Origin: FEN-1297 sp021817845
Lineage (GTDB): Bacteria; Bacteroidota; Ignavibacteria; Ignavibacteriales; Ignavibacteriaceae
NCBI GenBank assembly: GCA_021817845.1
Contig: JAKAFW010000013.1
Location: forward strand, 1-64,000
Direction of reading: 5' to 3'
Length of the DNA: 64,000 nt
Below are positions 62,534-64,000 of the stretch, one piece after another; the first letter of the stretch is position 1; every line of letters starts with the position of its first letter. The notes under the pieces were generated by a model. It saw only the letters and a list, made by a program, of their open reading frames with translations. It was not told the DNA's origin and ran no database searches. A program made the position numbers and the translations under genes.

Positions 62534-63520
62534 ATGAGCTTTGAACCTTCGTACATAAAGCTATTTTATTCCGGTGAGCTTAAGAGGCGTGCTGGGCTAA
62601 TGGATGAAATTCTAAAAGCTTGTACAAACTGCCCAAGAAATTGTCTTACCGACAGGACAAAAGATGAATATGGCAAATGTTTGAGCGGGTATCTGCCGAT
62701 AGTCTCTACATACACACCTCATTTTGGAGAGGAGCCAGTATTAAGCGGAACACAGGGAGCAGGAAATATTTTCTTCGGTAACTGTAATCTTAAATGCGTT
62801 TACTGCCAGAATTCAGATATTAGCCAAAATTGGAAATCGGAAATAAAAAATCAAGTGAGCTTTGAAAGATTAGCCGATATAATGATAGAACTTCAAGAAA
62901 AGAATTGTCACAATATCGGGTTAGTTTCACCTTCTCATTTTTCTTCACAAATATTGAAATCAATAGAAATAGCTACCGGACAGGGATTACGACTTCCTAT
63001 CATTTATAACACTAACGGATATGATTCCGTTGATATGCTAAAACTTTACGAGGGCGTTGCGGACATTTATCTTCCCGATTGTAAATACGGCAACGAAGAA
63101 TATGCAAAAAAATATTCGAAGGTTGATGATTATTTTTCAAAGACAAAATTAGCGCTAAAGGAAATGTACCGCCAAATAGGAGACGAAGTAATATATGAAA
63201 ACGGAATTATGGTAAGAGGATTAATTATTCGCCATTTGGTTCTGCCGAATGATTTATCTGAGACCGAGGAAGTACTAAAATTTATAGCTAAGGGATTAAG
63301 CAACAAAGTTCACCTTTCAATTATGTCTCAATACTTTCCAGCATTCAATGCGAAGAAGGATATTTTGATAGACAGAACAATTAGAGAATCTGAATATAAT
63401 AGAGTATTAAGATTGTTGGATAAATACGGTTTTGAAAATGTTTTTACTCAGGAAATGGAGAGCTTTGATACATACAGACCAGATTTTGCAGGTAACAGGG
63501 AGAATCCTTTTTCATTCTAA
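62534..63520 (+). CDS. PflX-like radical SAM protein (COG1313 type)
   Basis: 328 residues. The radical SAM cluster motif is C84-NLK-C88-VY-C91 (GNCNLKCVYCQN). Ahead of it is a second Cys set (Cys30, 33, 37 and 49) and the family signature SGTQGAGNIFFGNCNL, preceded by YTPHFGEEPVLSG. This is the PflX/COG1313 family, homologous to pyruvate formate-lyase activating enzymes, with no proven substrate. It is not the typical AmmeMemoRadiSam enzyme (COG1180-like). The MFS gene at 63579 starts 58 bases later. Confidence 0.88.
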   Translation: MSFEPSYIKLFYSGELKRRAGLMDEILKACTNCPRNCLTDRTKDEYGKCLSGYLPIVSTYTPHFGEEPVLSGTQGAGNIFFGNCNLKCVYCQNSDISQNWKSEIKNQVSFERLADIMIELQEKNCHNIGLVSPSHFSSQILKSIEIATGQGLRLPIIYNTNGYDSVDMLKLYEGVADIYLPDCKYGNEEYAKKYSKVDDYFSKTKLALKEMYRQIGDEVIYENGIMVRGLIIRHLVLPNDLSETEEVLKFIAKGLSNKVHLSIMSQYFPAFNAKKDILIDRTIRESEYNRVLRLLDKYGFENVFTQEMESFDTYRPDFAGNRENPFSF

Positions 63521-63578
63521 TGTTATCCTATCATAAAATAAATTTTAAGTGTTGTAAAAGAAGAATGTGAGTTAAAGA

Positions 63579-64000
63579 ATGGATTTTAGCGATTCAAAAA
63601 ACAGGAATAAATTATTAGGGTTATTATTTACCGGCGTTTTAATGGCTGCATTGGATATTGCAATTGTCGGTCCGGCGCTGCCTGCAATACAGAAACAATT
63701 TGGTATAGATGAACGCGCAGCCGCATGGATTTTTTCAATTTATGTACTATTTAATCTTGTAGGAACGCCTTTGATGGCAAAACTTGCCGATACGATTGGA
63801 AGGCGCTCGATTTATATAATTGATATAGCTTTGTTTGCAGCCGGCTCTTTAATAGTTGCAATGTCTCCAAACTTTTCAATTCTTCTTCTCGGAAGAGCAA
63901 TACAAGGTTTTGGTTCAGGAGGAATTTTTCCAGTTGCCAGCGCGGTTATCGGAGATACCTTTCCGCAGGAGAAAAGAGGAAGCGCCTTAGGATTAATCGG
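63579..64000 (+). CDS. MFS transporter, DHA2-like (3' end outside the window)
   Basis: The first 140 codons are present. They read MDFSDSKNRNKLLGLLFTGV, then LMAALDIAIVGPALPAIQ (helix 1, DHA2-type 'LDxTIVxxALP' motif). A KLADTIGRRSIYI motif A follows, then GRAIQGFGSGGIFPVASAVIGDTFP, the motif C-like antiporter region. Helices 1-4 are covered. It is likely a drug/proton antiporter of the EmrB/QacA group; whether the substrate relates to the radical SAM neighbour is unknown. Confidence 0.85.
   Translation, partial: MDFSDSKNRNKLLGLLFTGVLMAALDIAIVGPALPAIQKQFGIDERAAAWIFSIYVLFNLVGTPLMAKLADTIGRRSIYIIDIALFAAGSLIVAMSPNFSILLLGRAIQGFGSGGIFPVASAVIGDTFPQEKRGSALGLI

Noticed and set aside
62534..63520. Radical SAM partner (AmrS) of the AmrA/AmrB pair
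   Set aside because: Its motifs match the PflX/COG1313 family, and it is about 59 kb away.

Overview
The window is AT-rich bacterial DNA, densely coded on both strands. It most likely comes from the Ignavibacteria/Chlorobi–Bacteroidota side of the tree. The best lineage marker is the 1411-residue secreted amylase at 57967-62202. It ends in a Por-secretion (type IX) sorting domain with the YPNPFNPST, SKVKLDIYNILGQ and SGVYIYRIEA signature. An S46 dipeptidyl-peptidase, a DUF4905 protein and an ExbB-ExbD-ExbD-TonB-PstS-like-TPR operon fit the same placement. This is inference from protein style; no rRNA lies in the window.

Layout. 1-5659 (minus): tryptophanase, a DUF4905 protein, AMMECR1-like AmrA, MEMO-like AmrB, a Rossmann/DUF2520 protein and the start of glycyl-tRNA synthetase, nearly gapless. 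5974-6801: a Yip1 membrane protein. 6847-11138 (minus): lysA, a lipoprotein, priA. 11346-16502 (minus): a TonB energising operon that also carries a PstS-like lipoprotein, a TPR protein and two tiny membrane proteins. 16790-21298 (minus): a sigma-54 type two-component pair and a TPR protein. 22035-25955: two divergent units, a C39-like papain-fold protein plus cysteine hydrolase facing an ATP-grasp ligase, an MFS carrier and a DedA protein. This is the best candidate for an uncharacterised pathway. 26364-31166: a TPM protein, then a cobalamin riboswitch driving BtuB, a DUF6580 membrane protein, a truncated DUF202 gene and a NicO-like metal transporter. 31577-37588: a K+-independent H+-pyrophosphatase, an amino-acid permease and a second ExbB-ExbD-TonB set. 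37667-43890 (minus): an RND efflux operon under a TetR regulator, with a duplicated operator upstream. 44122-47097 (minus): amidase, methyltransferase-like protein, Trm112-like protein, Tag glycosylase. 47279-52735: PPK2, a frameshifted permease, DUF1345, a glycine-rich RRM protein and phosphomannomutase. 52928-64000: a double zinc-ribbon protein, a repeat-bearing gap, the S46 peptidase, an AlaX-like editing protein, a soluble histidine kinase, the amylase, a PflX-like radical SAM protein and the start of an MFS exporter.

How it fits together. Two ExbBD/TonB sets can power outer-membrane import such as BtuB, whose expression appears to be under B12 control. The RND tripartite pump has its own regulator and outer-membrane channel. 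Secreted enzymes (amylase, S46 peptidase) and permeases suggest a heterotroph living on polymers and peptides; tryptophanase points to tryptophan catabolism with indole release. Several hairpin terminators mark transcription unit ends (6821, 11282, 26301, 29754, 33768, 37625, 50490, 55992, 57923). I saw no tRNA, rRNA, CRISPR array, intact insertion sequence or prophage.
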